From positions 806,001 through 870,000 of the forward strand of contig JACKKD010000001.1 in the NCBI GenBank assembly GCA_020637675.1: a DNA stretch of 64,000 nucleotides. The letters run 5' to 3'. The stretch comes from Paracoccaceae bacterium. Lineage in GTDB: Bacteria; Pseudomonadota; Alphaproteobacteria; Rhodobacterales; Rhodobacteraceae. The notes beneath the pieces were generated by a model that ran no database searches, was not told the DNA's origin, and saw nothing but the letters and a program-made list of their open reading frames with translations. Shown one piece after another: positions 16,920 to 25,535 of this stretch (position 1 is the first letter of the stretch; every line of letters starts with the position of its first letter). A program made the position numbers and the translations under genes.

Positions 16920-18062
16920 CTAAGTGCCGGTCTTCACCTTCGTCCAGAGACGGGTGCGACCGCGCAGCGCCTTGGCGTCCAGGTTCCGGTCGGGGAAAAG
17001 GCGCTCCCTCACCTCCACCGGAGGATAGAAGCCGGGATCACCGAGGATCGCCGGATCGACCAGGGCAGAGGCCGCCGCGTTCGCATTCGCGAAGAAGACC
17101 GTATTGGTCACATCGGCGATCACCTCGGGCCGCAGCATGTAGTCGATGAAGGCATAGGCCGCGTCGACGCGCGCGGAATCGGCCGGGATTGCCATCAGGT
17201 CGATCCACATCAGCGTGCCCTCGCGGGGGATCGCATAGGCAACCTCGACACCGTTTCCGGCCTCGGCGGCGCGGGCCTGCGCAATGCCCGCGTCGCCGCT
17301 ATAGACCAGCGCGACACAGATATTCCCTGCCGCAAGGTCGCCGGTGGCCTTCTGATTGTTGAAATAGCGCACCGAGGGCGCAATGGCCGAGAGAAGCGCG
17401 CCGGCGCGCTCCAGTTCGGCCGGATCGTCGGAATATGGCTCGGCGCCGAGATAGTTCAGCGCGATCGACAGGACTTCGACCGGCGAATCGAGCATGGCGA
17501 TGCCGCAATCGGCCAGCTTTGCGGCGTTCTCCGGCTTGAAGATCGCGTCGAGCCTGTCCATCGGCTGTTCGCCGAGCCGTTCCGCGACCAGCGCCGGGTT
17601 GTAGGCGATGCCGACGGTGCCCCAGGTATAGGGCACGCCCAGTTGGCGCCCCCCGGGGACGGTGTCGAGGGCGGCAAGGACCGACGGATCGAGGTTCCGG
17701 TAGTTGGCGAGCCGGTCCGGCTCGATCGGCAACAGCGCCCCGACCTGGAGTTCGCGTTCGGCATTCGAGGTGGCTGGAAAGACAACGTCGTAGCCGCTGC
17801 CTCCGGTAAGCAGCTTGGTCTCCAGCATCTCGTTCGAGTCGAAGTAGCCGAGCGTCACCGTCGTGCCGGTCTCGGCTTCGTAGCGGGCGATCGTCTCGGG
17901 GCCGAAATAGTCGGCCCAGTTGTAGATGGCGAGTTCGCCCGCGTCGGCGCCGGTGACGGCGAAGAACGCGGCGAAGGACAGGGTCGCGACAAATCGGGTG
18001 GTCGCGGAGCCTGACGTGACACGGTTGCTTGCACTGGCGGCGGCTCTGGCGGTGCGGTCCAT
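16920..18062 (-). CDS. Periplasmic polyamine-type solute-binding protein (PotF/PotD family)
   Basis: A 380-residue extracellular solute-binding protein. A signal-peptide hydrophobic stretch (FVATLSFAAFFAVTG) precedes the mature start at about residue 42, where ELAIYNWADYF matches the canonical opening of PotF/PotD putrescine and spermidine receptors. The ATG at 18062 is preceded by AGGAAG. No permease or ATPase gene is beside it, so it is an orphan receptor here or works with an unlinked transporter. The divergent LuxR-type regulator suggests local control. Confidence 0.9.
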   Translation of the reverse strand: MDRTARAAASASNRVTSGSATTRFVATLSFAAFFAVTGADAGELAIYNWADYFGPETIARYEAETGTTVTLGYFDSNEMLETKLLTGGSGYDVVFPATSNAERELQVGALLPIEPDRLANYRNLDPSVLAALDTVPGGRQLGVPYTWGTVGIAYNPALVAERLGEQPMDRLDAIFKPENAAKLADCGIAMLDSPVEVLSIALNYLGAEPYSDDPAELERAGALLSAIAPSVRYFNNQKATGDLAAGNICVALVYSGDAGIAQARAAEAGNGVEVAYAIPREGTLMWIDLMAIPADSARVDAAYAFIDYMLRPEVIADVTNTVFFANANAAASALVDPAILGDPGFYPPVEVRERLFPDRNLDAKALRGRTRLWTKVKTGT

Positions 18063-18114
18063 GATCTTCCTGTCGCTCTGTTCCGGTGGAACAAGCTTAC
18101 GCACTGGCGATCAC

Positions 18115-18128
18115 ACCGAGAATTCGGT
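18115..18128. promoter_or_regulatory. ACCGA-GAAT-TCGGT inverted repeat between binding protein and LuxR-type gene
   Basis: A five-base-pair dyad centred in the 99-base divergent intergenic region, 34 bases before the regulator's proposed start. Position makes it a candidate site for the LuxR-type protein. The arms are short and chance cannot be excluded. Confidence 0.3.
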
Positions 18129-18161
18129 TAGAGGAGTATGCCTAAAGGAGTAGTAACGACG

Positions 18162-18959
18162 ATGAGTATCTTGGCCGGTCAACTGCCGGAAGGCTGGGTC
18201 GCCGCGCTGGCCGATCTTGTCGGCGCGATGGACGGCGCGCGCTTTCCCTCTGCCCTTCGGCAGGTGCTCGCCCTTTGCTGCCAGTTCGATTCGCTCGTCA
18301 TCACACGATACGCGGGCACCGTCCCGCCGCAGGCGCTGTTCCACGATCTCGACGATGTACAGGCGGCAATCACGGTCGCATTCTACGCCACCGGTCCCTA
18401 TCTGCTCGACCCGTTCTACCATGCGTGCCGCAACCGGCAGGGGCCAGGGGTCTACCGGTTGCGGGACATAACGGCCGAGGGGTTCTTCCGGTCGGAATAC
18501 TATCGCAGTTTCTACCGCCGGACGCGCATCAGCGACGAGATCGCCCTTCTGATTCCGAACGCAGCGGAAGGCTGGATCACTCTGTCGCTCGCGCGGCGAT
18601 TTCGCCGCGCTCCCTTTACCGAGGCCGACGCGGCGGCACTGAAGGCCGTTTATCCTCTCGCCCGCGGAGCCGTCCTGCGGCAATGGGGTACGCGCGCTCA
18701 CGGGCAGCACGCCGAAGTCGATGCGGATATCGAATCGCGGCTGGCGCTTTTCGCGGCCGATCAGCTCAGCCCGCGCGAGGCCGAAGTCGTCCAGTTGATC
18801 CTGAGCGGGCATTCCACCCACGCGGCGGCTGACGCGCTGGGGATATCGCCCGGCACGGTGAAGGTCCACCGCCGCCATGCCTACGCGAAGCTGAATGTGG
18901 GATCCCAGTCCGAGCTCTTTTCGCTCGCGACGAGATTTCTGATGGCGCAATCCGGCTGA
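18162..18959 (+). CDS. LuxR C-terminal-type transcriptional regulator
   Basis: A 265-residue regulator. The last 65 residues form a LuxR/GerE helix-turn-helix (LSPREAEVV...GISPGTVKVHRRHAYAKL). The N-terminal 190 residues are a PAS/GAF-sized sensor region without the aromatic pattern of acyl-homoserine lactone binding domains. Two starts are possible: ATG 18138, only one base after GAGGAG, and ATG 18162, eleven bases after AAAGGAG; I prefer the second. It is transcribed away from the polyamine-type receptor, and I infer that it controls that gene. It may be one of the solo LuxR regulators that sense a metabolite. Confidence 0.88.
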   Translation: MSILAGQLPEGWVAALADLVGAMDGARFPSALRQVLALCCQFDSLVITRYAGTVPPQALFHDLDDVQAAITVAFYATGPYLLDPFYHACRNRQGPGVYRLRDITAEGFFRSEYYRSFYRRTRISDEIALLIPNAAEGWITLSLARRFRRAPFTEADAAALKAVYPLARGAVLRQWGTRAHGQHAEVDADIESRLALFAADQLSPREAEVVQLILSGHSTHAAADALGISPGTVKVHRRHAYAKLNVGSQSELFSLATRFLMAQSG

Positions 18960-18989
18960 GCGAGGTTCGCGGCCGGATCTCGGCCGGTC

Positions 18990-19574
18990 TCAGCCGGCGT
19001 CGGTCCGCCCGCGACGGTCGCTGCGCAGGTTGGCGTAAAGGACGTGATTGCGCCAGCGGCCGTTGATCTGCAGGTAGCTCTGGGCCACACCCTCGTACTT
19101 GTAGCCGCATTTCTCCAGAACCCCGCGCGAGGCGGCGTTTTCCGGCAGGCAGGCGCTTTCGAGGCGGCTGAGGTCGAGCGTGGAGAAGCAATGGTGGATG
19201 ACGGCGCGCAGCGCCTCGGCCATGTAGCCCTGGCGGGCGAAGGGCGCGCCGACCCAGTATCCGATCGTAGCCGCCTGCGCAGGCCCGCGGCGGATGTTGT
19301 CCACGGTGACCGCCCCGAGCAGGGCCATGTCCGAACGGCGGATCAGGAAGAGCGGCATCGCCGTGCCCCCGGAAAAGGCCCGCGCCGCCCAGTAGACACG
19401 GTTTGTGAAGGCCTTGCGCGTCAGGTGGTCGGCCGACCACGTCGGCTCCCACGGGCTGAGAAAGGCGCGGCTGTCCTCCCGAAGGCTCGCCCATGCACGG
19501 AAGTCGGAATGCTGCGGCAGGCGGAGCGTCATCCGCTCCGTCTCGATGCGGACCTTCCGCCGCCGCACGAGCAT
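18990..19574 (-). CDS. GNAT family N-acetyltransferase, RimJ-like
   Basis: A 194-residue GCN5-related acetyltransferase of the RimJ/RimL subgroup. ERMTLRLP opens the fold, IGYWVGAPFARQGYMAEAL contains the acetyl-CoA pyrophosphate loop, and N-A-A-S-R-G-V-L-E-K-C-G-Y is the typical C-terminal block. The family acetylates ribosomal protein N-termini or small molecules. Its ATG overlaps the stop of the M16 peptidase gene by one base (TGATG), so it is probably the last gene of the cta operon. Confidence 0.92.
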   Translation of the reverse strand: MLVRRRKVRIETERMTLRLPQHSDFRAWASLREDSRAFLSPWEPTWSADHLTRKAFTNRVYWAARAFSGGTAMPLFLIRRSDMALLGAVTVDNIRRGPAQAATIGYWVGAPFARQGYMAEALRAVIHHCFSTLDLSRLESACLPENAASRGVLEKCGYKYEGVAQSYLQINGRWRNHVLYANLRSDRRGRTDAG

Positions 19575-20836
19575 CAGGCGGCGAGCCTTTCGCGCAGTCG
19601 GTCGAGCGTCGGGGCATGATCGACCGGGCCATAGAGTGCGAGCGCGGTCGCCGCGGTTTCCACGATCCCTCCGGCAAAGCGCAAGACGTCGGCGCGGGTG
19701 ACCGCCTCTATCTCGGCCGTGCTTTCCTCCACCGTCTGCACCCGGCCCCAGATCGCAACATGCCGCGCCATGCGCTCGGCCCGGCCCGAGGGACTTTCGA
19801 GCCCCATGAGGAGCCCCGCCTTCATCTGCGCCCGCGCCCGCGCCACCTCGGCCTCGGTCATGTCCTCGGCCGCGCGCTTCATCTCCTCGACAGTGAGGCC
19901 GGAAAGGTCGCCGATCTCCTCGGCCGAGGTGCCGGCATAGATCGTCAGCATCCCGGTGTCGTCGTAGGCCCCGGTCTGCGCGTAGATCGAGTAGCAGAGG
20001 CCGCGTTCCTCGCGGATCCTCTGGAAAAGGCGCGAGGACATGCCGCCGCCGAGGGCGGTCGTATAGACCTGCGCGGTGTGGAAATCCTCGTTCCGCACGC
20101 TCGGCGCCTCGAACCCCAGCGCGAAATGGACCTGTTCGAGGTCCCTCACCTCGCGCCGCTCGCTCCCCTGCCAGCGCGCGGGCTGGAGACTCTTGCGGCC
20201 GACCGGTGCGAGATGACCGAAGGCGGCCTCGGCAGCTCTCACCACCTGGTCATGCTCGACCGCCCCGGCGGCGGCGAGGATCATCTGGTCGGGCCCGTAG
20301 TGCTCGCCGATGAAGCCGGTGAGATCCGGGCGCCCGAAGGCCGCGACCCGCTCTGCCGGGCCGAGGATCGTGCGGCCGAGCGCCTGGTCGGGGAATGCCG
20401 CTTCCTGCAGCCAGTCGAAGATGATGTCGTCTGGCGTGTCGAGCGCTTGGCCGATCTCCTGCAGGATCACATGGCGCTCGACCTCGATCTCCTTCGGGTC
20501 GAATACGGGGTTCAGCACGATGTCGGAGATGACGTCGAGCGCCATGGGCACGTCCGGCTCCAGCACGCGAGCGTAGTAGGCCGTCATCTCGCGCGAGGTA
20601 TAGGCGTTGATGTAGCCGCCCACGTCCTCGATCTCCTCGGCGATGCGGGCAGCGGAGCGGCGCTTCGTGCCCTTGAAGGCCATGTGTTCGAGGAAATGGG
20701 CGATGCCGTTCTGGTCCGCCCGCTCGTGCCGTCCACCGGCGGTCAGCCATACGCCTACGGCGGCCGAGGCGAGGCCCGGCATCCGTTCGGTGACGATGCG
20801 CAAGCCATTGGGAAGCGTGGTGAGAAGGACAGTCAA
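19574..20836 (-). CDS. M16 family zinc peptidase (processing peptidase-like)
   Basis: A 420-residue peptidase related to mitochondrial processing peptidase beta subunit. The inverted zinc motif HFLEH is at residues 47-51, with the third ligand in the downstream helix (EVERHVILQEI region). A glycine-rich GGGMSSRLFQ loop and RERGLCYS segment are typical of M16B. It acts on short or unfolded peptides, either as a homodimer or with an inactive partner. It overlaps thrC by four bases and the acetyltransferase gene by one; the thrC-M16 pair is, from memory, common in Rhodobacteraceae. Confidence 0.95.
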   Translation of the reverse strand: MTVLLTTLPNGLRIVTERMPGLASAAVGVWLTAGGRHERADQNGIAHFLEHMAFKGTKRRSAARIAEEIEDVGGYINAYTSREMTAYYARVLEPDVPMALDVISDIVLNPVFDPKEIEVERHVILQEIGQALDTPDDIIFDWLQEAAFPDQALGRTILGPAERVAAFGRPDLTGFIGEHYGPDQMILAAAGAVEHDQVVRAAEAAFGHLAPVGRKSLQPARWQGSERREVRDLEQVHFALGFEAPSVRNEDFHTAQVYTTALGGGMSSRLFQRIREERGLCYSIYAQTGAYDDTGMLTIYAGTSAEEIGDLSGLTVEEMKRAAEDMTEAEVARARAQMKAGLLMGLESPSGRAERMARHVAIWGRVQTVEESTAEIEAVTRADVLRFAGGIVETAATALALYGPVDHAPTLDRLRERLAA

Positions 20837-22224
20837 TTCCTGCGCCTTTCCTTGATCAGCGCCTCAAGCGCCGCGAGGTCGTTCGGAACGGGGGTCACAC
20901 GCTCGGACCGGTCGAAGAGATCGGCCATGCGGGCCGGCAGCCCCGGCCGGAGTCCTGTCGCGCGCTCGACCGCGTCGGGGAACTTCGCCGGATGCGCGGT
21001 GGCGAGCGTGATCATCGGCACGGCCGGATCGCGCTGCGCTTCGGCCACGGCGACGCCCACCGCCGAATGCGGGCAGAGAAGCTCGCCCGTGTCGCCGTGA
21101 GTCCGGGCGATGGTGGCGAGCGTCTCCTCCTCGGACACGCGGCCCGAGGCATAGGTCCCGCGCAGCGCCTGAAGCGCGCCCTGGCTGATGCCGAAGCCGC
21201 CCTCGCGCTTCAGTTCCTCCATGAGCTGCGCCACCGCCTTGCCGTCGCGCCCGTAGGCGTCGAAGAGCGCACGCTCGAAGTTCGACGAGACCTGGATGTC
21301 CATCGAGGGCGAAAGCGAGGGTTTCACCCCATCGGTCGCGTAGCGCCCCGTCGTCAGGCAGCGATGCAGGATGTCGTTCTGGTTGGTGGCGATCACCAGC
21401 CTTTCGACGGGTAGCCCCATGCGCTTTGCGATCTGGCCCGCGAATATGTCGCCGAAGTTGCCGGTGGGCACGGTGAAGCTGACGGCACGCTCCGGCGCGC
21501 CGAGCGAGACCGCGGCGGTGAAGTAGTAGACGACCTGGGCCAGCACGCGCGCCCAGTTGATCGAGTTGACGCCGGCAAGGCCGACCGCGTCGCGGAAGGC
21601 GAAATCGTTGAACATGTCCTTCAGCCGCGCCTGGCAGTCGTCGAAGTCGCCCGCGAGGGCGAGCGCGTGGACATTCGCCTCGGACGGCGTGGTCATCTGC
21701 CGCCGCTGCACGTCCGAGACGCGACCTTCCGGGAAGAGGATGAAGACGTCGACGTTGTCGAGCCCGCGGAAGGCCTCGATCGCGGCAGAGCCGGTGTCGC
21801 CGGAGGTGGCGCCGACGATGGTGATCCGCCGCCCATCCCGCGCGAGCGCGATCTGGAAGAGCTGGCCGATGAGTTGCATCGCGAAGTCCTTGAAGGCGAG
21901 CGTCGGGCCGTGGAAGAGCTCCAGCAGGAAATGATTGGGGGCGAGCTGGACGAGCGGGGCGCGGGCGGCATGGCCGAAGCCCCGGTAGGCGGCGTCGATG
22001 GCGCCACGGAACTCGGCATCGGTGAAGGTGTCGCCGACGAAGGGCCGCATCACCCGGTAGGCCGTCTCCTCGTAGGAGAGGCCCGCCAGCCCGGCAATCT
22101 CGTCCGGAGGCATCGCAGGGGAGCCTTCGGGCACATAGAGCCCGCCGTCGCGGGCAAGGCCCGTCAGCATCGCCTCGCCGAAGCTCAGGACCGGAGCGGC
22201 ACCCCGGGTGGAGACATAGCGCAT
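20833..22224 (-). CDS. thrC: Threonine synthase
   Basis: A 463-residue fold-type II PLP enzyme that converts O-phospho-L-homoserine to threonine. The RYVSTRG opening, the PLP lysine in the LAFKDFAMQ motif (about residue 111) and the phosphate-binding GNFGD segment are all present. The length is that of the fungal/gamma-proteobacterial class. It follows the SURF1 gene by ten bases and overlaps the M16 peptidase gene by four, so an amino-acid biosynthesis gene is carried in the cytochrome oxidase operon. Confidence 0.97.
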   Translation of the reverse strand: MRYVSTRGAAPVLSFGEAMLTGLARDGGLYVPEGSPAMPPDEIAGLAGLSYEETAYRVMRPFVGDTFTDAEFRGAIDAAYRGFGHAARAPLVQLAPNHFLLELFHGPTLAFKDFAMQLIGQLFQIALARDGRRITIVGATSGDTGSAAIEAFRGLDNVDVFILFPEGRVSDVQRRQMTTPSEANVHALALAGDFDDCQARLKDMFNDFAFRDAVGLAGVNSINWARVLAQVVYYFTAAVSLGAPERAVSFTVPTGNFGDIFAGQIAKRMGLPVERLVIATNQNDILHRCLTTGRYATDGVKPSLSPSMDIQVSSNFERALFDAYGRDGKAVAQLMEELKREGGFGISQGALQALRGTYASGRVSEEETLATIARTHGDTGELLCPHSAVGVAVAEAQRDPAVPMITLATAHPAKFPDAVERATGLRPGLPARMADLFDRSERVTPVPNDLAALEALIKERRRN

Positions 22225-22234
22225 GGATCGTCCC

Positions 22235-22915
22235 TCAGCCTACCCGCCGCCTGATACGCCACAGAAAGAAGACTGTCATCCCCGCCCAGACGGCAGCGAG
22301 GGAAAACCAGGTGATCGCATACTGGCGGTGATCGTTCGGGATGGCGGCGGCGCCGACCGGCACAGGCTCCACGCCCTGCGCGTCGCCCTCGACCAGTCGC
22401 GCCACGACCAGCACCGGCTCGGTGTTCAGCGCTGCGGCGAGCGCCGGAACGTCGCGCGCGAACCAGAGCCCGGCGGCGGCGTCGGGCGGGGGCGTGAAGG
22501 CGTCCGTCTCGTCCGGCCAGTGCAGGTTTCCGGTGACCGCCAGCGCGACAGGCGGCCGTGGCATCCCGCGCCCGGCCTCGGAGAGGAACCCGCGGTCGAG
22601 GAGGATGCGGCGCCCACCCTCGGTCTCGAAGGCGGCGATCACCTCGTAGCCCGCGCCTTCACCCTTCCTTCCGGAGAGGACGAGCGCATCTTCCCCGGTT
22701 GTGTGCCCGGCAAGCGTGACAGGGCGGTAGAGGTCGGCGGCCGGATCGGGCCCGGCGAGCGTGTCGAACGGCACGGGCTCCGCCGCGATCCGCGATTCGA
22801 TCGTCGCGATGATTCCTTCCTTCCAGTGAAGCCGCTGCACCTGCCATAGGCCGAGCGACAGGAGCACGGCCACGCCGCCCGCCCCGACAACCAGAAGAAA
22901 GAGTAATCGCCGCAT
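22235..22915 (-). CDS. SURF1 family cytochrome oxidase assembly protein
   Basis: A 226-residue inner-membrane protein with an N-terminal transmembrane helix (LLFLLVVGAGGVAVLLSLGLWQ), a periplasmic domain starting at the conserved GLWQVQRLxWK, and a C-terminal helix (ITWFSLAAVWAGMTVFFLW). SURF1 proteins help insert or retain heme a in subunit I of aa3-type oxidases. It lies between ctaE and thrC, as expected from context. Confidence 0.94.
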   Translation of the reverse strand: MRRLLFLLVVGAGGVAVLLSLGLWQVQRLHWKEGIIATIESRIAAEPVPFDTLAGPDPAADLYRPVTLAGHTTGEDALVLSGRKGEGAGYEVIAAFETEGGRRILLDRGFLSEAGRGMPRPPVALAVTGNLHWPDETDAFTPPPDAAAGLWFARDVPALAAALNTEPVLVVARLVEGDAQGVEPVPVGAAAIPNDHRQYAITWFSLAAVWAGMTVFFLWRIRRRVG

Positions 22916-22932
22916 TTGTCCTCAAAGGCGAA

Positions 22933-22953
22933 GCGCGGGGGATGGCCCCGCGC
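22933..22953 (-). terminator. Stem-loop between ctaE and SURF1 gene
   Basis: GCGCGGGG and CCCCGCGC form an eight-base-pair stem with a five-base loop, 28 bases after the ctaE stop. No T-run follows. It may attenuate or process the transcript so that oxidase subunits exceed downstream products. Confidence 0.35.
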
Positions 22954-22980
22954 CCGGCCATTCCGGTCGGCCGTGGCCGA

Positions 22981-23784
22981 TCAGGCACTGCCCCAGATGT
23001 AGATCGCGGCGAAGAGGAAGAGCCAGATCACGTCGACGAAGTGCCAGTACCAGGCTGCCGTCTCGAAGCCCACATGCTGTTCCGGCGTGAAGTGACCCTT
23101 CATCGCGCGGAACATGCAGACCAGCAGGAAGATCGTCCCGATGATGACATGCGCGCCGTGGAAGCCGGTCGCCATGAAGAACGAGGCGCCGTAGATGTTG
23201 CCGGCGAAGCCGAAGGCCGCGTGGCTGTACTCGAAGGCCTGGAACAGCGTGAAGAGAGCGCCGAGCGCGGCACCGAGCGCGAGGCCCGAGATCATGTCGC
23301 GCCGGTTGTTCTCGTGCACCAGCGCATGGTGCGCCCAGGTCACCGCGGCGCCGGAGCAGAGAAGGATCAGCGTGTTGATCAGCGGCAGGTGCCAGGGGTC
23401 GAACGTCTCGATCCCTGCCGGCGGCCAGACACCGTCCTTCAGGGGGCTGTCCGGCCCCATCGGATAGAGCGCGTGCTTGAAGAAGGTCCAGAACCAGGCC
23501 GAGAAGAACATCACCTCGGACATGATGAAGAGGATGAAGCCGTAGCGCAGGCCGATGCGGACGACCGGCGTGTGATCGCCCGTGTTGCCCTCGTGGACGA
23601 CGTCCGACCACCAGCCGTACATGACATAGAGCACGAGAGCGACGCCCGCGAGGAAGACGAAGGGCGTGATGCCCTTCATCCACAGGACCGCGCCGAAGAG
23701 CATGACGAATCCGCCGACCGCCCCGAGGAGGGGCCAGAGCGAGGGCTTGAGAATGTGGTAGTCGTGGTTTTTCGCGTGCGCCAT
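22981..23784 (-). CDS. ctaE: Cytochrome c oxidase subunit III
   Basis: A 267-residue polytopic membrane protein with seven predicted helices, typical of subunit III of aa3-type oxidase. Signature segments are AHAKNHDYHILKPSLWP at the N-terminus, the SEVMFFSAWFW helix and the C-terminal AAWYWHFVDVIWLFLF helix. It supports proton uptake and stability of the catalytic subunit in the inner membrane. Subunit I is not in this window. It follows ctaG by 21 bases. Confidence 0.97.
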   Translation of the reverse strand: MAHAKNHDYHILKPSLWPLLGAVGGFVMLFGAVLWMKGITPFVFLAGVALVLYVMYGWWSDVVHEGNTGDHTPVVRIGLRYGFILFIMSEVMFFSAWFWTFFKHALYPMGPDSPLKDGVWPPAGIETFDPWHLPLINTLILLCSGAAVTWAHHALVHENNRRDMISGLALGAALGALFTLFQAFEYSHAAFGFAGNIYGASFFMATGFHGAHVIIGTIFLLVCMFRAMKGHFTPEQHVGFETAAWYWHFVDVIWLFLFAAIYIWGSA

Positions 23785-23805
23785 GTCGGTTTCCCTGCTT
23801 GGGCC

Positions 23806-24384
23806 TCAGTTGTAGTCGGCCGAAGTCGCCGGCGAAAGGCTCGCCTGCTCTTGCGGCAATTCGGTCTGGTAGAAGGTATAGCTCAGCGTGATGTTGCGGA
23901 TACGGCCCGCGTCACGATCCTGAAGTATCTCGGGATCGACGTAGAAGACCACCGGCATTTCCACCCGCTCGCCCGGTTCAAGCACCTGCTCGGTGAAGCA
24001 GAAACACTCGATCTTCGTGAAGTAGTAGCCCGCGAGGTCGGGGGCGACGTTGTAGGCGGCGGTGCCGGCGACCGGCTTGTCGGTCGGATTGTAGGCCTCG
24101 TAGAAGGCCATGCCGGTCTCGCCGATCTTCAGCCGCATCTCGTTCTGCGTCGGGTGGAACTCCCACGGCATGGAGGGTTCCTTGTTCGCATCGAACCGGA
24201 TGGTGACGTATTCCTCGGCGACCTGGCTGTGGTTTTCGGCCTGCACGCCCGGGGTGCCGCCGTAGCCGGTCACCCGGCAGAACCAGCCGTAGAACGGGAC
24301 CGCCGCCCAGGCGAGGGCGCCCATGGTCACCACCACGCCCACCAGAAGCGCCGCGATGCGGCCATTGCCGTCGAGCCGCTTCAT
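23806..24384 (-). CDS. ctaG: Cytochrome c oxidase assembly protein CtaG (Cox11)
   Basis: A 192-residue copper chaperone that delivers copper to the CuB site of subunit I. One transmembrane helix near the N-terminus (ALLVGVVVTMGALAWAAVPFY) anchors a periplasmic immunoglobulin-like domain with the copper-binding CFCFTEQ motif and VFYVDPEI block. Its start overlaps the small membrane gene by four bases. Length and motifs are complete. Confidence 0.96.
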   Translation of the reverse strand: MKRLDGNGRIAALLVGVVVTMGALAWAAVPFYGWFCRVTGYGGTPGVQAENHSQVAEEYVTIRFDANKEPSMPWEFHPTQNEMRLKIGETGMAFYEAYNPTDKPVAGTAAYNVAPDLAGYYFTKIECFCFTEQVLEPGERVEMPVVFYVDPEILQDRDAGRIRNITLSYTFYQTELPQEQASLSPATSADYN

Positions 24385-24545
24385 TGCTTTGCCTCCGCGG
24401 AGGGCAGCTTGCCTTCGCGCAGGTGCGATATCTTCACGACGGAGAGGCCGAAGATCAGCGCCACGAAGGCGCCGAGGACGAGCCCGAGGCCGAGGTTGCG
24501 GCCGCGCCGGCGGGTATGAAGTTCATGCTCGGGATGGATCGCCAT
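24381..24545 (-). CDS. Small single-helix membrane protein of the cta operon
   Basis: A 54-residue protein with a basic N-terminus (HTRRRGRN), one hydrophobic helix (LGLGLVLGAFVALIFGLSVV) and a charged tail. It overlaps ctaB by one base (TGATG) and ctaG by four, so translation is tightly coupled. A small gene at the same place (ORF2) was described, as I recall, in the Paracoccus cta cluster. A role in oxidase assembly or as a minor subunit is inferred from position only. Confidence 0.85.
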   Translation of the reverse strand: MAIHPEHELHTRRRGRNLGLGLVLGAFVALIFGLSVVKISHLREGKLPSAEAKQ

Positions 24546-25477
24546 CACCAGCCTCCGAGTCCGAAGGTCGTAAGGCTGTGCTCCACCAGGAGTGCGCCGA
24601 AATGAAGGAAGAGATATGCGAGCGAGAAACGGAAGAACGCCTTCTCCGCCCTGTACCTGTCGGCCTCGGCCGCAGCGTCGTCGCGGCGCGCGATCCGGAC
24701 GGCACCGAGGATGAAGAGTGCATTCAGAACCACCGCAGCCGCCAGCACGACGGGGCCGCCGACGGACGAAAGCGCGAGCGCGAAAGCGAAGGGCGCGAGG
24801 AGAATTGTGTAGGAGAGGATGTGCTTGCGTGTCGCTCTGCGTCCGTGCGTGACGGTCAGCATCGGCACGCCGGCGTTGGAGTAGTCGTCCTTCATGAAGA
24901 GCGCGAGCGCCCAGAAATGCGGCGGAGTCCACATGAATATGAGCGCGAACATCAGGATGGATTCGACGCTGATGCCACCGGTGGCGACCGCCCATCCGAT
25001 CATCGGCGGGAAGGCCCCGGCGGCGCCGCCGATCACGATGTTCTGCGGCGTCCTCCGCTTCAGCCAGATCGTGTAGACGACGACGTAGAAGAAGATGGTG
25101 AAGGCGAGAAAGCCGCCGGCAAACCAGTTCGCCGCCAGTCCGAGCATCGCGCAGGAAATGCCCGACAGGGCGAGACCAAGCGCCAGCGCCTCGCCCGCGC
25201 CGACCCGACCGGCCGGGATCGGCCGCGACGCGGTGCGCCGCATCACCCGGTCTATGTCGGCGTCATACCACATGTTGAGCGCGCCCGAGGCGCCGCCGCC
25301 GAGCGCGATGAAGAGGATCGCGGTGAAGGCGACAAAGGGATGAACCGGGACCGGAGCGACGATGAGCCCGACCATGGCGGTAAAGACGACGAGCGACATG
25401 ACGCGCGGCTTCAGAAGCTGCACGTAGTCGCCGAAGCCGGCTTCCCGCCCATGGTCGATGGCGCTCAAGTCGCTCAT
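24545..25477 (-). CDS. ctaB: Heme O synthase (protoheme IX farnesyltransferase)
   Basis: A 310-residue UbiA-family prenyltransferase with about eight membrane helices. The first aspartate-rich motif is NMWYDADIDRVMRRT, preceded by LLKPRVM at the N-terminus. It farnesylates heme b to heme o, the precursor of heme a for the aa3 oxidase of this operon. It follows ctaC after 58 bases that contain a stem-loop, and it runs into the small membrane gene by one base. Confidence 0.97.
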   Translation of the reverse strand: MSDLSAIDHGREAGFGDYVQLLKPRVMSLVVFTAMVGLIVAPVPVHPFVAFTAILFIALGGGASGALNMWYDADIDRVMRRTASRPIPAGRVGAGEALALGLALSGISCAMLGLAANWFAGGFLAFTIFFYVVVYTIWLKRRTPQNIVIGGAAGAFPPMIGWAVATGGISVESILMFALIFMWTPPHFWALALFMKDDYSNAGVPMLTVTHGRRATRKHILSYTILLAPFAFALALSSVGGPVVLAAAVVLNALFILGAVRIARRDDAAAEADRYRAEKAFFRFSLAYLFLHFGALLVEHSLTTFGLGGW

Positions 25478-25500
25478 GTCTCAGGTCCCCTCCCCGCCGG

Positions 25501-25522
25501 CGGCGCAGACTGCACTGCGCCG
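25501..25522 (-). terminator. Stem-loop between ctaC and ctaB
   Basis: CGGCGCAG and CTGCGCCG pair around a six-base loop, 14 bases after the ctaC stop. There is no T-run, so a partial terminator or mRNA-stability element is more likely than full termination. It could raise ctaC output over the assembly genes. Confidence 0.35.
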
Positions 25523-25535
25523 GCGCGGCCCAGAT

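Noticed and set aside
18107..18114. GCGATCAC, a partial match to the sdh/suc palindrome near the LuxR-type gene
   Set aside because: One half is altered and there is no second copy 21 bp away.
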